Below, in pieces: positions 1 to 7,380 of a DNA stretch of 64,000 bases; within the stretch, counting starts at the first letter, position 1; each line of letters starts with the position of its first letter. Below the pieces are notes generated by a model. It searched no databases. It had not been told where the DNA came from and saw nothing but the letters and a program-made list of their open reading frames with translations. Source of the stretch: Deltaproteobacteria bacterium (GTDB lineage Bacteria; Myxococcota_A; UBA9160; UBA6930); NCBI GenBank assembly GCA_029261795.1, contig JAJDAP010000085.1, positions 1-64,000 of the forward strand, written 5' to 3'. The position numbers and the translations under genes are program-made.

Positions 1-487
1 TGTGCCGTCTGGCATTCATCAGGACATACCGAAGTGCATTGCGCACCTGGGTCGGTGACTTCAAGACCACGTGGTGATACCGGTCCTTCAGGACCGGTCC
101 AGAGCGCGCGAACACGCGATTCACCGCACGCGCGAGGCGCCCGCCAAGCGACTTCATCCCACGCCCCAGGGCGTCCGCATCCTTCGCCTCCACCAACAGG
201 TGGACGTGATTGGCCTGGATCGAGTAATGCGCGAGCCGGAAGTCCCCGCGATCACAGGCCTTCGCCCAGGATCGCTCGAGTTCGCGTACGAGCTTCACGG
301 TTCGAAGGGAGGGCACGCCATCGCGCACCTTCAGGGTGACGTGGCAGGGAAACCGGGAAGCCAGTCCGGTTCGGCGGAGATGCGGGATGCCGGACCCCGC
401 TTGCGGCCTTCGGCCGGCGCCAGCCCGCTTCCCACCCCACCCGGAGTGTCGCAGTTCGAGCTGTACTCCGGATGTCTTACGCCGCAT
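1..487 (-). CDS. Y1 (IS200/RAYT-like) transposase, C-terminus cut by window edge
   Basis: Reading from an ATG at 485-487, the frame stays open for about 162 codons to the window edge, so the C-terminus is missing. Residues 92-101 (QANHVHLLVE) carry the HUH-type histidine motif of Y1 single-strand transposases, preceded by the conserved strand PCHVTLKV at 47-54. The block RNALRYVLMNARRH at 149-162 contains the probable nucleophilic Tyr (Y154). This layout is typical of REP-associated tyrosine transposases, which act on stem-loop DNA and are usually single-copy domesticated genes. Residues 10-40 are Gly/Arg-rich and look like a poorly conserved leader. It is oriented as though downstream of lpxK, 209 bases away, and shows no link to the lipid A operon. 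Confidence 0.85.
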   Translation of the reverse strand, partial: MRRKTSGVQLELRHSGWGGKRAGAGRRPQAGSGIPHLRRTGLASRFPCHVTLKVRDGVPSLRTVKLVRELERSWAKACDRGDFRLAHYSIQANHVHLLVEAKDADALGRGMKSLGGRLARAVNRVFARSGPVLKDRYHHVVLKSPTQVRNALRYVLMNARRH

Positions 488-527
488 GTTGTTGATTATA
501 GCGATCATAGACTAACCATCAACAACA
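487..527. repeat. 10-bp inverted repeat at the transposase start
   Basis: TGTTGTTGAT at 487-496 is repeated exactly as its reverse complement at 518-527, with 21 bases between. The stretch is clearly AT-richer than its surroundings. The left arm touches the first base of the transposase start codon, so this sits where the promoter, operator and leader of that gene should be. It could be an operator or a transposase-recognised hairpin; nothing in the sequence decides between these. Confidence 0.5.
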
Positions 528-696
528 ATCGACATCACTTCCCCGAAACATCGTTCGACTCGCCCCACGCCCGCTCGCGATCTCGACCCTGACCCGAACA
601 CCTAACATTCCTGCGAACCGCCCACCTCAAGAGCCCTCCTGAACCCAACTCCGTCCAAGAGGGACCGACATCGCATCTCCGAAACACCGCAGGGCG

Positions 697-1794
697 CTAG
701 AAAATGGTCGAATCGTGGCCGTGCGGGCGCGCTCGAAGCTTCCCTTCGAGCCAATCCAGGAAAGCCGAGCCGTCGGTCACTTCGGTGTCGAGCACGAGTA
801 CGCGAACGTCGGCAGTGCCTACCCAGGCCGGCGGGATCTTCCCCGCGTCCTTCTCCGTGGTCAACCAGAGATCGGCCTCTGCGTGAAGGTCGGCAACGTC
901 TCCCGGCACGAACACGTGGTGATCGGGGAATGTGCGCTCGACGGCGACGAGTGCGCCAAGGGCTTCCAGACTGGCCCGGAACGCTGCTGGCCGGGCGATT
1001 CCGGTAAGCAGGCCCACCGAGCGTCCGCCTAGCAAGCTGACCGGCTGATTCGTGCCCCCCGCCAACGGACGTAGGTGCCGGGCGGGCCGCTCGACTTCGA
1101 ACCAGGGCGCCGTTCCCGCGGCGTCTCGAATGCGCTCCGCCTCGTCATCGGAAAGCGGGCCATCGACCACCATGATCGCGTCTGCGCGTGACAGTGCCGA
1201 GAACCGTTCGCGGAGCGGACCGCGCGGAAGAACCTGTCCATTGCCAAGGCCAGCTCCACCGTGAAAGGCCACCAGGTCGACATCGCGCTCGAGTCGGTGG
1301 TGCTGGAAGCCGTCGTCCAGGACGAGGACGTGGGTGTCGAAGGCAGCCACCGCATGCCAGCCGACGCGGTCACGGCGGCGGCCGACGACCACGGGAACCC
1401 CCGGCGCCCGAGCCGCGAGCCACATCGGTTCATCACCGGAGGATTCGAAGCGACCGTGGACATGGCGGCCGTCGCTCACCACATGAACGTCGTCGCCGAT
1501 CGCACCCCCGTAGCCGCGACTCGCGATTGCAACGCGGTGCCCGCGAGCCCGCAGGCCGGCAGCGATCCAGGCCGTTGTCGGGGTCTTGCCGCTACCGCCG
1601 ACGCCCAGGTTGCCGACGCTCACGACCCGGCACGGGAGACGGGTGCGCTTGCCCGGACCGCGCTCATACCACGCGCGATGCAACGCTGCGGCGCCCCCAT
1701 ACAGCCACGACGCCGCCAGCAGCACGCCCAGCCAGACGCGTCTCGGCCCGCTCGCCTGCGCCTCTTCGTGGATCCACTCGGCACGCAGCTTCAT
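697..1794 (-). CDS. lpxK: tetraacyldisaccharide 4'-kinase LpxK
   Basis: LpxK phosphorylates the 4' position of the tetraacyldisaccharide lipid A precursor at the inner face of the inner membrane. The 365-residue length fits the family. A hydrophobic N-terminal segment (about residues 20-38) is followed by a P-loop, GNLGVGGSGKTP (about 61-72), the ASRGYGG element, and LDDGFQHHRL, the conserved DDGFQ motif holding a catalytic aspartate. The start ATG overlaps the waaA stop as ATGA, so it is the last gene of the lipid A operon. No clear terminator is visible in the 209 bases before the transposase gene. Confidence 0.95.
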   Translation of the reverse strand: MKLRAEWIHEEAQASGPRRVWLGVLLAASWLYGGAAALHRAWYERGPGKRTRLPCRVVSVGNLGVGGSGKTPTTAWIAAGLRARGHRVAIASRGYGGAIGDDVHVVSDGRHVHGRFESSGDEPMWLAARAPGVPVVVGRRRDRVGWHAVAAFDTHVLVLDDGFQHHRLERDVDLVAFHGGAGLGNGQVLPRGPLRERFSALSRADAIMVVDGPLSDDEAERIRDAAGTAPWFEVERPARHLRPLAGGTNQPVSLLGGRSVGLLTGIARPAAFRASLEALGALVAVERTFPDHHVFVPGDVADLHAEADLWLTTEKDAGKIPPAWVGTADVRVLVLDTEVTDGSAFLDWLEGKLRARPHGHDSTIF

Positions 1795-3050
1795 CTGGAA
1801 GCCGCTGCGCGAACGCGCTCGATGAGAGCGAGGGATTGCCGCGTGGCACCGCGATGCATCTCGAGGGCCTGGCGCCCCGCTTCGCCGCGCGCGCTCCAGG
1901 CCTCGGCATCGGCCAGGGCCACGACGGTTGCACGCGCAAGCGCCTCCGCGTCCGCCACGCGTAGCCCCGCGCCTGCCGCCAGAACATGATCCGCCGCTTC
2001 CCGGGCGCTCTCCGTGTGCGGCCCGAACAGGACCGGCCGGCCGGCCTGGACCGGCTCCAGGACGTTATGCCCGCCGACGGGCACCAGACTCCCGCCCACG
2101 AAAGCGACGGTCGCGCGCGGCCAGAGCGCGGCCAGTTCTCCGAGCGAATCCAGGAGCAGCAGGTCGCCAGGTTCGAGCGGCCGAGCCTCGGCCTGGGAGC
2201 GCCGGACGATGCGGCGTCCCGTCTGCGCCAGACTGGCGGCGACTTCGTCCCAACGTTCGGGGTGGCGCGGTGCCAGAACGCCGACCAGGCGGTGGCCGGC
2301 TCGCTCGGCAGCGGCGATTGCCACGATCGCGGCTTCCTCTTCGCCCGCGTGAGTACTTCCGCCGATCCACAAGGGATGGTCGCCTAGCATTTTCCCGAGA
2401 TCTGACGGGACGTCCGGGGTTCCGGCGAGAGGCTCCAGCTTCAAGTCGCCGGTCACCGACACGCGGTCGGCCGGAACGCCCAGCGCAACGAAACGCTCGG
2501 CGTCTTCGGCGCTGCGCGCGCCCACCGCCGCCAGCCGGCAGAGCGTTCCGCGCAGCAGCCGTCGCGCCGCTTGGTAGCGCGGAAAGCTCCGGTCCGAGAT
2601 CCGGCCCGAGACGATCAGCACCGGGATCCCGCGATCGGCTGCCGCACGGATCAGGGAGGGCCAGAGCTCGGTTTCCAGCGTGACCAACATCGACGGCCGA
2701 ACGCGATCCAACGCTCGCCCTGCCGACCACGGATGATCGAGCGGTGCGAGCCCGCTCGGGACGCCAGGGCGGCGCGCCCTCGCGACAGCGCGTCCGGTCG
2801 GCGTCGTCGTAGAGGTCACGACCGCACTCCCCGCGGCCGCCAACGCTTCGACCAGGCGCCCGGCCGCAAGCGTCTCCCCGACACTGGCGCCGTGAATCCA
2901 GATCGGCGCATCCAGCCCGTCGGCGGGGAACTTCCCGAGACGTTCCGCCAGGCCCACGCGCCATGGCTTTCGGACCACCCAGGCCAATGCGAGGGCCGGA
3001 GCACCGGCGACCGCGGCAACCGCCGCCAGGCTATGACCGATCGGACCCAC
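1791..3050 (-). CDS. waaA: 3-deoxy-D-manno-octulosonic acid (Kdo) transferase WaaA
   Basis: This GT-B glycosyltransferase adds Kdo from CMP-Kdo to lipid IVA. I chose the GTG at 3048-3050 because GGAG lies 7 bases upstream and it overlaps the lpxB end by only 20 bases; the frame is open further upstream. The protein is then 419 residues, normal for the family. It begins with a membrane-anchor helix, followed by the substrate-binding segment WIHGASVGE, the acceptor-domain block ETELWPSLIRAA, and the C-terminal nucleotide-sugar region around GGSLVPVGGHNVLEP. The order lpxB-waaA-lpxK places Kdo addition between disaccharide formation and 4'-phosphorylation in one operon. One or two Kdo additions cannot be told from sequence. 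Confidence 0.93.
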   Translation of the reverse strand: MGPIGHSLAAVAAVAGAPALALAWVVRKPWRVGLAERLGKFPADGLDAPIWIHGASVGETLAAGRLVEALAAAGSAVVTSTTTPTGRAVARARRPGVPSGLAPLDHPWSAGRALDRVRPSMLVTLETELWPSLIRAAADRGIPVLIVSGRISDRSFPRYQAARRLLRGTLCRLAAVGARSAEDAERFVALGVPADRVSVTGDLKLEPLAGTPDVPSDLGKMLGDHPLWIGGSTHAGEEEAAIVAIAAAERAGHRLVGVLAPRHPERWDEVAASLAQTGRRIVRRSQAEARPLEPGDLLLLDSLGELAALWPRATVAFVGGSLVPVGGHNVLEPVQAGRPVLFGPHTESAREAADHVLAAGAGLRVADAEALARATVVALADAEAWSARGEAGRQALEMHRGATRQSLALIERVRAAASR

Positions 3051-4194
3051 CGAGCATCTCCAACACGATATCGGCGGCGCGGGATGCCGCGCCGCCCGCA
3101 CCCAACCGCTCGCGAACCTCTTCGAACGCGCCGCGCTGCGCCTTGCCCTCGGGACCGTTCAACAGCGATTGCAGCGTCTCCGCGATTCGTTCGGGCTCGG
3201 CCTCTTCCTGGAGGAACTCGGGCACCACATTCTCGCCCGCGATCAGGTTCGGCATCGTGAGACTGGACACCCGGATCAAGCGACGACCGAGGAACGCGGT
3301 GAACGGATGGACGCGAGCCGCCACCACGAGGGGCGTTCCGAGCAACGCGATCTCGACGGTCGCGGTACCCGGCTTCGCGAGCGCGACGTCGGAGGCCCGC
3401 AACAACTCATAAGTGCGCCCCTCGACCACCGAGAGTTCGAGCCCCTCCGGGAGCGGTTCCTGCAGCAGGACCGGATCGATGCTCTCGCGAGAGATGCTAG
3501 GCGCGACCGCGATCGCGAAGTGCGCCTTCGGCTCGCGTCGATGAAGCGCCCGCGCCGCCGCCAACTGGAGCGGCAGTGTGTCGCGTACCTCGTTGCGGCG
3601 GCTCCCGGGAAGCAGGGCCACCAACGGCCCATCGGGAGCGAGACCCAATGCTGCCCGACAGGCCTCGGGCGCATGCTCGGCCGCGAACCCGCCCAGGCGA
3701 TCGACGAGCGGATGCCCGACGAAATCGACGGGCAGTCCCGTTCCCGCGTACACCTCCGTCTCGAATGGAAAGATCACGGCCATGCGGTCCACCCGCCGGG
3801 CGATCTTGCGAATCCGGCCACTGCGCCAAGCCCAGACCTGCGGGCTGATGTAGTAGAGCACGGGAATTTCCGCGCGGCGTGCACGCCGCGCGAAGGGGAG
3901 GTTGAAATCTGGTGAATCGACGAGAACTACCAGATCCGGTTTCTCAGCGCGTAGCGCCCGCGTCATCCGGCCCCAGGCCGAGACGATTCGGCGCAGGTCC
4001 GTGATGACCTCGACGAGTCCGCCCACCGCCAGTTCGCGCTGCTCGACGCGCAGGTCGACGCCGGCCTTTTCCATTTCCGGGCCGCCGAGACCGAAGAACG
4101 TCATGTCCGGCTGACGCGCGTGCAGCTCCGCCACCAGCGCCGCCGCGTGCAGCTCGCCGGACGCGTCGCCCGCCGAGAGAAGGATCCGGCTCAC
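3031..4194 (-). CDS. lpxB: lipid-A-disaccharide synthase LpxB
   Basis: LpxB condenses UDP-2,3-diacylglucosamine with lipid X to give the beta-1,6 disaccharide of lipid A. The 387-residue length is typical. The family signature ILLSAGDASGELHAA starts at residue 4, followed by FFGLGGPEM, VDSPDFNLPFARRA and YYISPQVWAWR, then the donor-site block LLPGSRRNEV. The start codon is GTG and overlaps the stop of the upstream oxidoreductase gene as GTGA, indicating translational coupling. It sits in the bamA-to-lpxK operon. Confidence 0.96.
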   Translation of the reverse strand: MSRILLSAGDASGELHAAALVAELHARQPDMTFFGLGGPEMEKAGVDLRVEQRELAVGGLVEVITDLRRIVSAWGRMTRALRAEKPDLVVLVDSPDFNLPFARRARRAEIPVLYYISPQVWAWRSGRIRKIARRVDRMAVIFPFETEVYAGTGLPVDFVGHPLVDRLGGFAAEHAPEACRAALGLAPDGPLVALLPGSRRNEVRDTLPLQLAAARALHRREPKAHFAIAVAPSISRESIDPVLLQEPLPEGLELSVVEGRTYELLRASDVALAKPGTATVEIALLGTPLVVAARVHPFTAFLGRRLIRVSSLTMPNLIAGENVVPEFLQEEAEPERIAETLQSLLNGPEGKAQRGAFEEVRERLGAGGAASRAADIVLEMLGGSDRS

Positions 4195-5177
4195 GCCGGC
4201 CCGTCGTCGACCACGGCAGCCAACTCATCGTCGAACGACGGCATGGCGTCGATCACTCGGAACGCGGTGCGCAGCGCTGCCAGGCCCTGGCTCCCGTCGC
4301 CCGCGATCACGGTGCGTTCGCGCACCGCCCGGATGAAGGAGCGGAGCTGATCGAGCAGCGCATCGCCGCGGTCGATCTCGAGTCGCTCGATCGTCACCGG
4401 GCGCTCACCGGTCTCATCGGGTGCGCCGCGCTGGGCGATCACCACGGACTGTTCGCCGAAATCGATCGAGAAGTAGCCGTCGGGCTGGAAGAAGCGGATC
4501 TTTCGCATCGGCGTCGGCGTGACCCGGCTCGCCGTCACGTTGGCGACGGCTCCGTTCGGGAAGGTCAGGCGCGCGTTTGCGATATCGACGCGTTCGGTAA
4601 TCACGGGCACGCCGATCGACTCGACGCGTTCCGGTTCCTGGCCGACCAGTCTCTGGATGATATCGATGTCATGGATCATGAGATCGCGCACGACGTCGAC
4701 ATCGGTGGCCCGTGCCGGGAACGGACCCATGCGATGCGCCTCGATGAAGCGGGGTTGGGTGACGCGCTCGCGCACCGACTCCATGGCCGCATTGAACCAC
4801 TCGAGGTGGCCGACCTGGACGACGCGGCCGCGCTCGCGCGCCGTGGCAAGCAACTTCTCGGCTTCGCTCAGGGTTGCCGCGATCGGCTTCTCTACCAGCA
4901 CGTCGACGCCGGCGAAAAGAGCGCGCTCGACGACGGCGGCATGGGCCACGGTCGGGACGGCGACCACGAGCGCATCGATGTCCGCCAGCACCTCAGCGAG
5001 CTCCGTCGTTGCCCGGGCCCCGTGGGCTTCGGCGACAGCCTGCGCCCGATCCAGATGCGAGTCGACCACCGCCACCAGCTCGGCACTGCCATCCTCATCG
5101 GCCAGCGATCGGATCTTCTCGGCGTGGAAACGCCCCATGTGCCCGACACCGACGACTGCCATGCGAATCGCCGTCAT
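4191..5177 (-). CDS. Gfo/Idh/MocA-family oxidoreductase in the lipid A operon
   Basis: A 328-residue NAD(P)-dependent sugar dehydrogenase-like protein. The N-terminal Rossmann fold has VVGVGHMGRFHAEKI (GxGxxG), and VLVEKPIA is the EKP motif that carries the catalytic lysine in this family; the C-terminal half is the alpha/beta domain. The ATG at 5175-5177 has a strong AAGGAGG ribosome site and overlaps the lpxI stop as ATGA; the frame is open further upstream, but only inside lpxI. In other bacteria a similar enzyme, GnnA, oxidises UDP-GlcNAc at C3 so that GnnB can install a 3-amino group for amide-linked lipid A, and those genes can lie between lpxA and lpxB. A GnnA-like role is inferred from position only; no gnnB is present here. 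Confidence 0.85.
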   Translation of the reverse strand: MTAIRMAVVGVGHMGRFHAEKIRSLADEDGSAELVAVVDSHLDRAQAVAEAHGARATTELAEVLADIDALVVAVPTVAHAAVVERALFAGVDVLVEKPIAATLSEAEKLLATARERGRVVQVGHLEWFNAAMESVRERVTQPRFIEAHRMGPFPARATDVDVVRDLMIHDIDIIQRLVGQEPERVESIGVPVITERVDIANARLTFPNGAVANVTASRVTPTPMRKIRFFQPDGYFSIDFGEQSVVIAQRGAPDETGERPVTIERLEIDRGDALLDQLRSFIRAVRERTVIAGDGSQGLAALRTAFRVIDAMPSFDDELAAVVDDGPA

Positions 5178-6043
5178 CCGGCCTCCTTCGCGCTCAGTCG
5201 GGACTCGTCGACACCAACGACGGTGATCCCGGCCGCATCCGCTTCCACCACCAGCGCATCGCGCTCCACGATGACGGTGGCCCCGGCCTCGATCGCCAGG
5301 ACCTTGGCCTGACCTTCGATCATCTTGAGCAGCGTCGCCAGCCCGATCGTGGGCATGTCGAAGCGCGGATCCTGGCTCGGCTTGGCGACCTTCACCACGC
5401 ACGCTCCACGAGCGCGGTCCGAGAGGAGACAGCCGCGGGCAATCGCGGCGTCGGTGCCTTCCACCGCTTCGAGGGCGAGCACGGCTCGATCCTGCACCAC
5501 GACGGTCTGCCCGAGATCGCGTTCGCCTAGCATCTTCGCCACGGGCCAACCGAATGCGATATCCCGCCATTGCTCGGGCGAGGGCGCGATCGCCCCCAGC
5601 ACGCCTAGCGGAGCGCGCAACTCCGGAGTCAGCGATACCTGGTCGAGAAGCTCGAAACCACCCTTCTCGATCGCCAGCGCCACGGCACCGAGCAGGGAAT
5701 CATCGTTCCGATCCGCAACCGAGCCCAGGATCTCGCGAGCCACGGCATCGGGCTTCACGGCGGCCGGGCTCTCCCACAGGAAGGTCTTCGGCACCTTTCC
5801 CGCCATCACCACCTGGGCTACGTCGCCGCCGCGCCAGAACGAAAAGGTCCGCTCGAACTCACCGAGGCAGAGCCACTCGACTTCATCGACGACCGAACCG
5901 AGTTCCGGTGCCGCGAGTTCGCGAAGACCCACAGCGAGAACCGGATGACCGGCGGCGCGGGCCGCGCGGGCGATCTCCAGCGGGAAACGGCCTGCCCCTG
6001 CGATCAGACCGACGGCGCTCCCGGCTGCCGCCACTGGGCTCAC
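5174..6043 (-). CDS. lpxI: UDP-2,3-diacylglucosamine pyrophosphatase LpxI
   Basis: LpxI hydrolyses UDP-2,3-diacylglucosamine to lipid X and UMP. It replaces the unrelated LpxH in alphaproteobacteria, many deltaproteobacteria and others. The 289-residue protein opens with GLIAGAGRFPLEIARAA and contains GKVPKTFLWE, ILGSVADRNDDSLLGA and the C-terminal block PRFDMPTIGLATL with EAGATVIVERD, all characteristic. The GTG start overlaps the lpxA stop as GTGA. Position between lpxA and lpxB matches the lpxA-lpxI-lpxB order known from Caulobacter, apart from the inserted oxidoreductase gene. Confidence 0.95.
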   Translation of the reverse strand: MSPVAAAGSAVGLIAGAGRFPLEIARAARAAGHPVLAVGLRELAAPELGSVVDEVEWLCLGEFERTFSFWRGGDVAQVVMAGKVPKTFLWESPAAVKPDAVAREILGSVADRNDDSLLGAVALAIEKGGFELLDQVSLTPELRAPLGVLGAIAPSPEQWRDIAFGWPVAKMLGERDLGQTVVVQDRAVLALEAVEGTDAAIARGCLLSDRARGACVVKVAKPSQDPRFDMPTIGLATLLKMIEGQAKVLAIEAGATVIVERDALVVEADAAGITVVGVDESRLSAKEAG

Positions 6044-6822
6044 AGCCTCGAGAAGCCGCGTTCGGAGGTCTCGAGGAATCGCACCAGTCGAGCGACTTCG
6101 TCGGAAGCAAGCCCCTCTTCGCGAATCCGATCGAGCGCCACCTCGAGCCGCAGCTTCGAGTGAAAGACGATGTGATAGGCGCGCTTGATCTCACGGCGCA
6201 CCTCCAGCGAGAAACCGCGACGGCGAATTCCCACGGCGTTGATTCCGCGAATCGTGGTCCGCTCGCCTGCGACCAGCGAGAACGGTGGCGCATCCTGAGC
6301 GACGCCGGCCAGGCCGGCGACCATCACGGATTCGCCCACACGCGTGAACTGATGAACGCCGCAGAGACCGCCGATCACGGCGAAGTCCTGGATCTCACAG
6401 TGACCGCCAAGTGCCACATTGCTGGCCACGATCACATGATCGCCGATCGACGAATCATGACCGACGTGAGAGCCATTCATGAACAGGTTGTCGTCGCCAA
6501 TCGTCGTGCTGGCGTGCCCGCCAGGGGTTCCCACGTGGATGCTGACGTGCTCGCGTATCACGTTGTCCGCACCGATGCGAAGTTCGGTCTGGGTCTCTGG
6601 ATCGAAGCCCCGATCCTGGGGCTCCTCTCCGACCACGGCGAACGGAAAGATCCGGGTCCGCTCTCCGACGCTGGTATGACCACGGACGTGGCAATGCGGG
6701 CGCAGCTCGACGCCCGCTTGCAGCACGACATGGGGACCCACGACTGCCAAAGCGCCGATTTCGACGTCGTCGGCAATCTTGGCGCCCGGGTCCACCACCG
6801 CGGTGGGATGGATGCGAGGCAA
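6040..6822 (-). CDS. lpxA: UDP-N-acetylglucosamine O-acyltransferase LpxA
   Basis: LpxA transfers a 3-hydroxyacyl chain from ACP to the 3-position of UDP-GlcNAc, the first committed step of lipid A synthesis. The 260-residue protein starts with the IHPTAVVDPGAKI hexapeptide repeat typical of its left-handed beta helix. NGSHVGHDSSIGDHV includes the catalytic His of the GHD(S) motif, and the C-terminal helical domain ends in REEGLASDEVARLVRFLE. The start is a TTG three bases after the skp stop codon; no ATG fits the family N-terminus. If the acceptor were a 3-amino sugar, LpxA would need altered specificity, which cannot be judged by eye. Confidence 0.95.
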   Translation of the reverse strand: MPRIHPTAVVDPGAKIADDVEIGALAVVGPHVVLQAGVELRPHCHVRGHTSVGERTRIFPFAVVGEEPQDRGFDPETQTELRIGADNVIREHVSIHVGTPGGHASTTIGDDNLFMNGSHVGHDSSIGDHVIVASNVALGGHCEIQDFAVIGGLCGVHQFTRVGESVMVAGLAGVAQDAPPFSLVAGERTTIRGINAVGIRRRGFSLEVRREIKRAYHIVFHSKLRLEVALDRIREEGLASDEVARLVRFLETSERGFSRL

Positions 6823-6825
6823 GAC

Positions 6826-7350
6826 CTAGCTCTCGTTGAAGCGAGCGACGACCAGATCGGTGATATCGAGCGCCTCTCGGGAGTACATCAGGAACGGCGC
6901 GTTCCGCTCGATGATCACGGTGAAACCGCCCTCCTTCCCGATCGACGCGATCGTGGTCTGAAGCTTTTTCTGGAGTGGCGTCAGCAACAACACCTGATCG
7001 TTCTGGAGTTTGCTTTCGAGCTCCGTCTGTCGGGATTTGATCGTGGCCTCGAGGTTCGCGACCTCGCCCTGCTTCTGGAGCAGCGCCTCCTCGGAGAGCA
7101 CGAACTTCTTCGCTTGAATCTCCTCGGCGAGCGCCCGATAGCGCTCGATCATCGGCTTGATCTCAGCCTCTGCCTCACGCTGTTTGCGCTGGAGTTCATC
7201 GCGCACCTTCTTGCCTTCATCGGTGGCGTTGAAGGCCTGGTCGACGTCGACCACGCCGATCTTGATGTCCTCGGCCTGTGCCGAGATCGCCCCGATCGTG
7301 ATGGCCGCTACCAATCCGGCACGGAACAGCTTCTTGCTAATACGATTCAT
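6826..7350 (-). CDS. skp: periplasmic chaperone Skp/OmpH family
   Basis: A 174-residue OmpH-family protein. Residues 1-26 form a signal peptide (KKLFRAGLVAAITIGAISAQA). The mature protein begins DIKIGVVDVDQAF and continues into a long Glu/Lys/Gln-rich helical hairpin (about 40-140), as in the jellyfish-like trimer that carries unfolded outer-membrane proteins to BamA. The gene lies 30 bases after bamA, the classical bamA-skp order. In many proteobacteria lpxD and fabZ follow; here lpxA follows directly. Confidence 0.88.
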   Translation of the reverse strand: MNRISKKLFRAGLVAAITIGAISAQAEDIKIGVVDVDQAFNATDEGKKVRDELQRKQREAEAEIKPMIERYRALAEEIQAKKFVLSEEALLQKQGEVANLEATIKSRQTELESKLQNDQVLLLTPLQKKLQTTIASIGKEGGFTVIIERNAPFLMYSREALDITDLVVARFNES

Positions 7351-7380
7351 GGGAGGTCCCCCCTCAGAGATGAACAGCGG

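Noticed and set aside
4191..5570. Longer open frame upstream of the Gfo/Idh gene
   Set aside because: The upstream 130 codons lie wholly inside lpxI on the same strand and have low-complexity Arg/Gly sequence; the ATG at 5175-5177 has a strong ribosome site.
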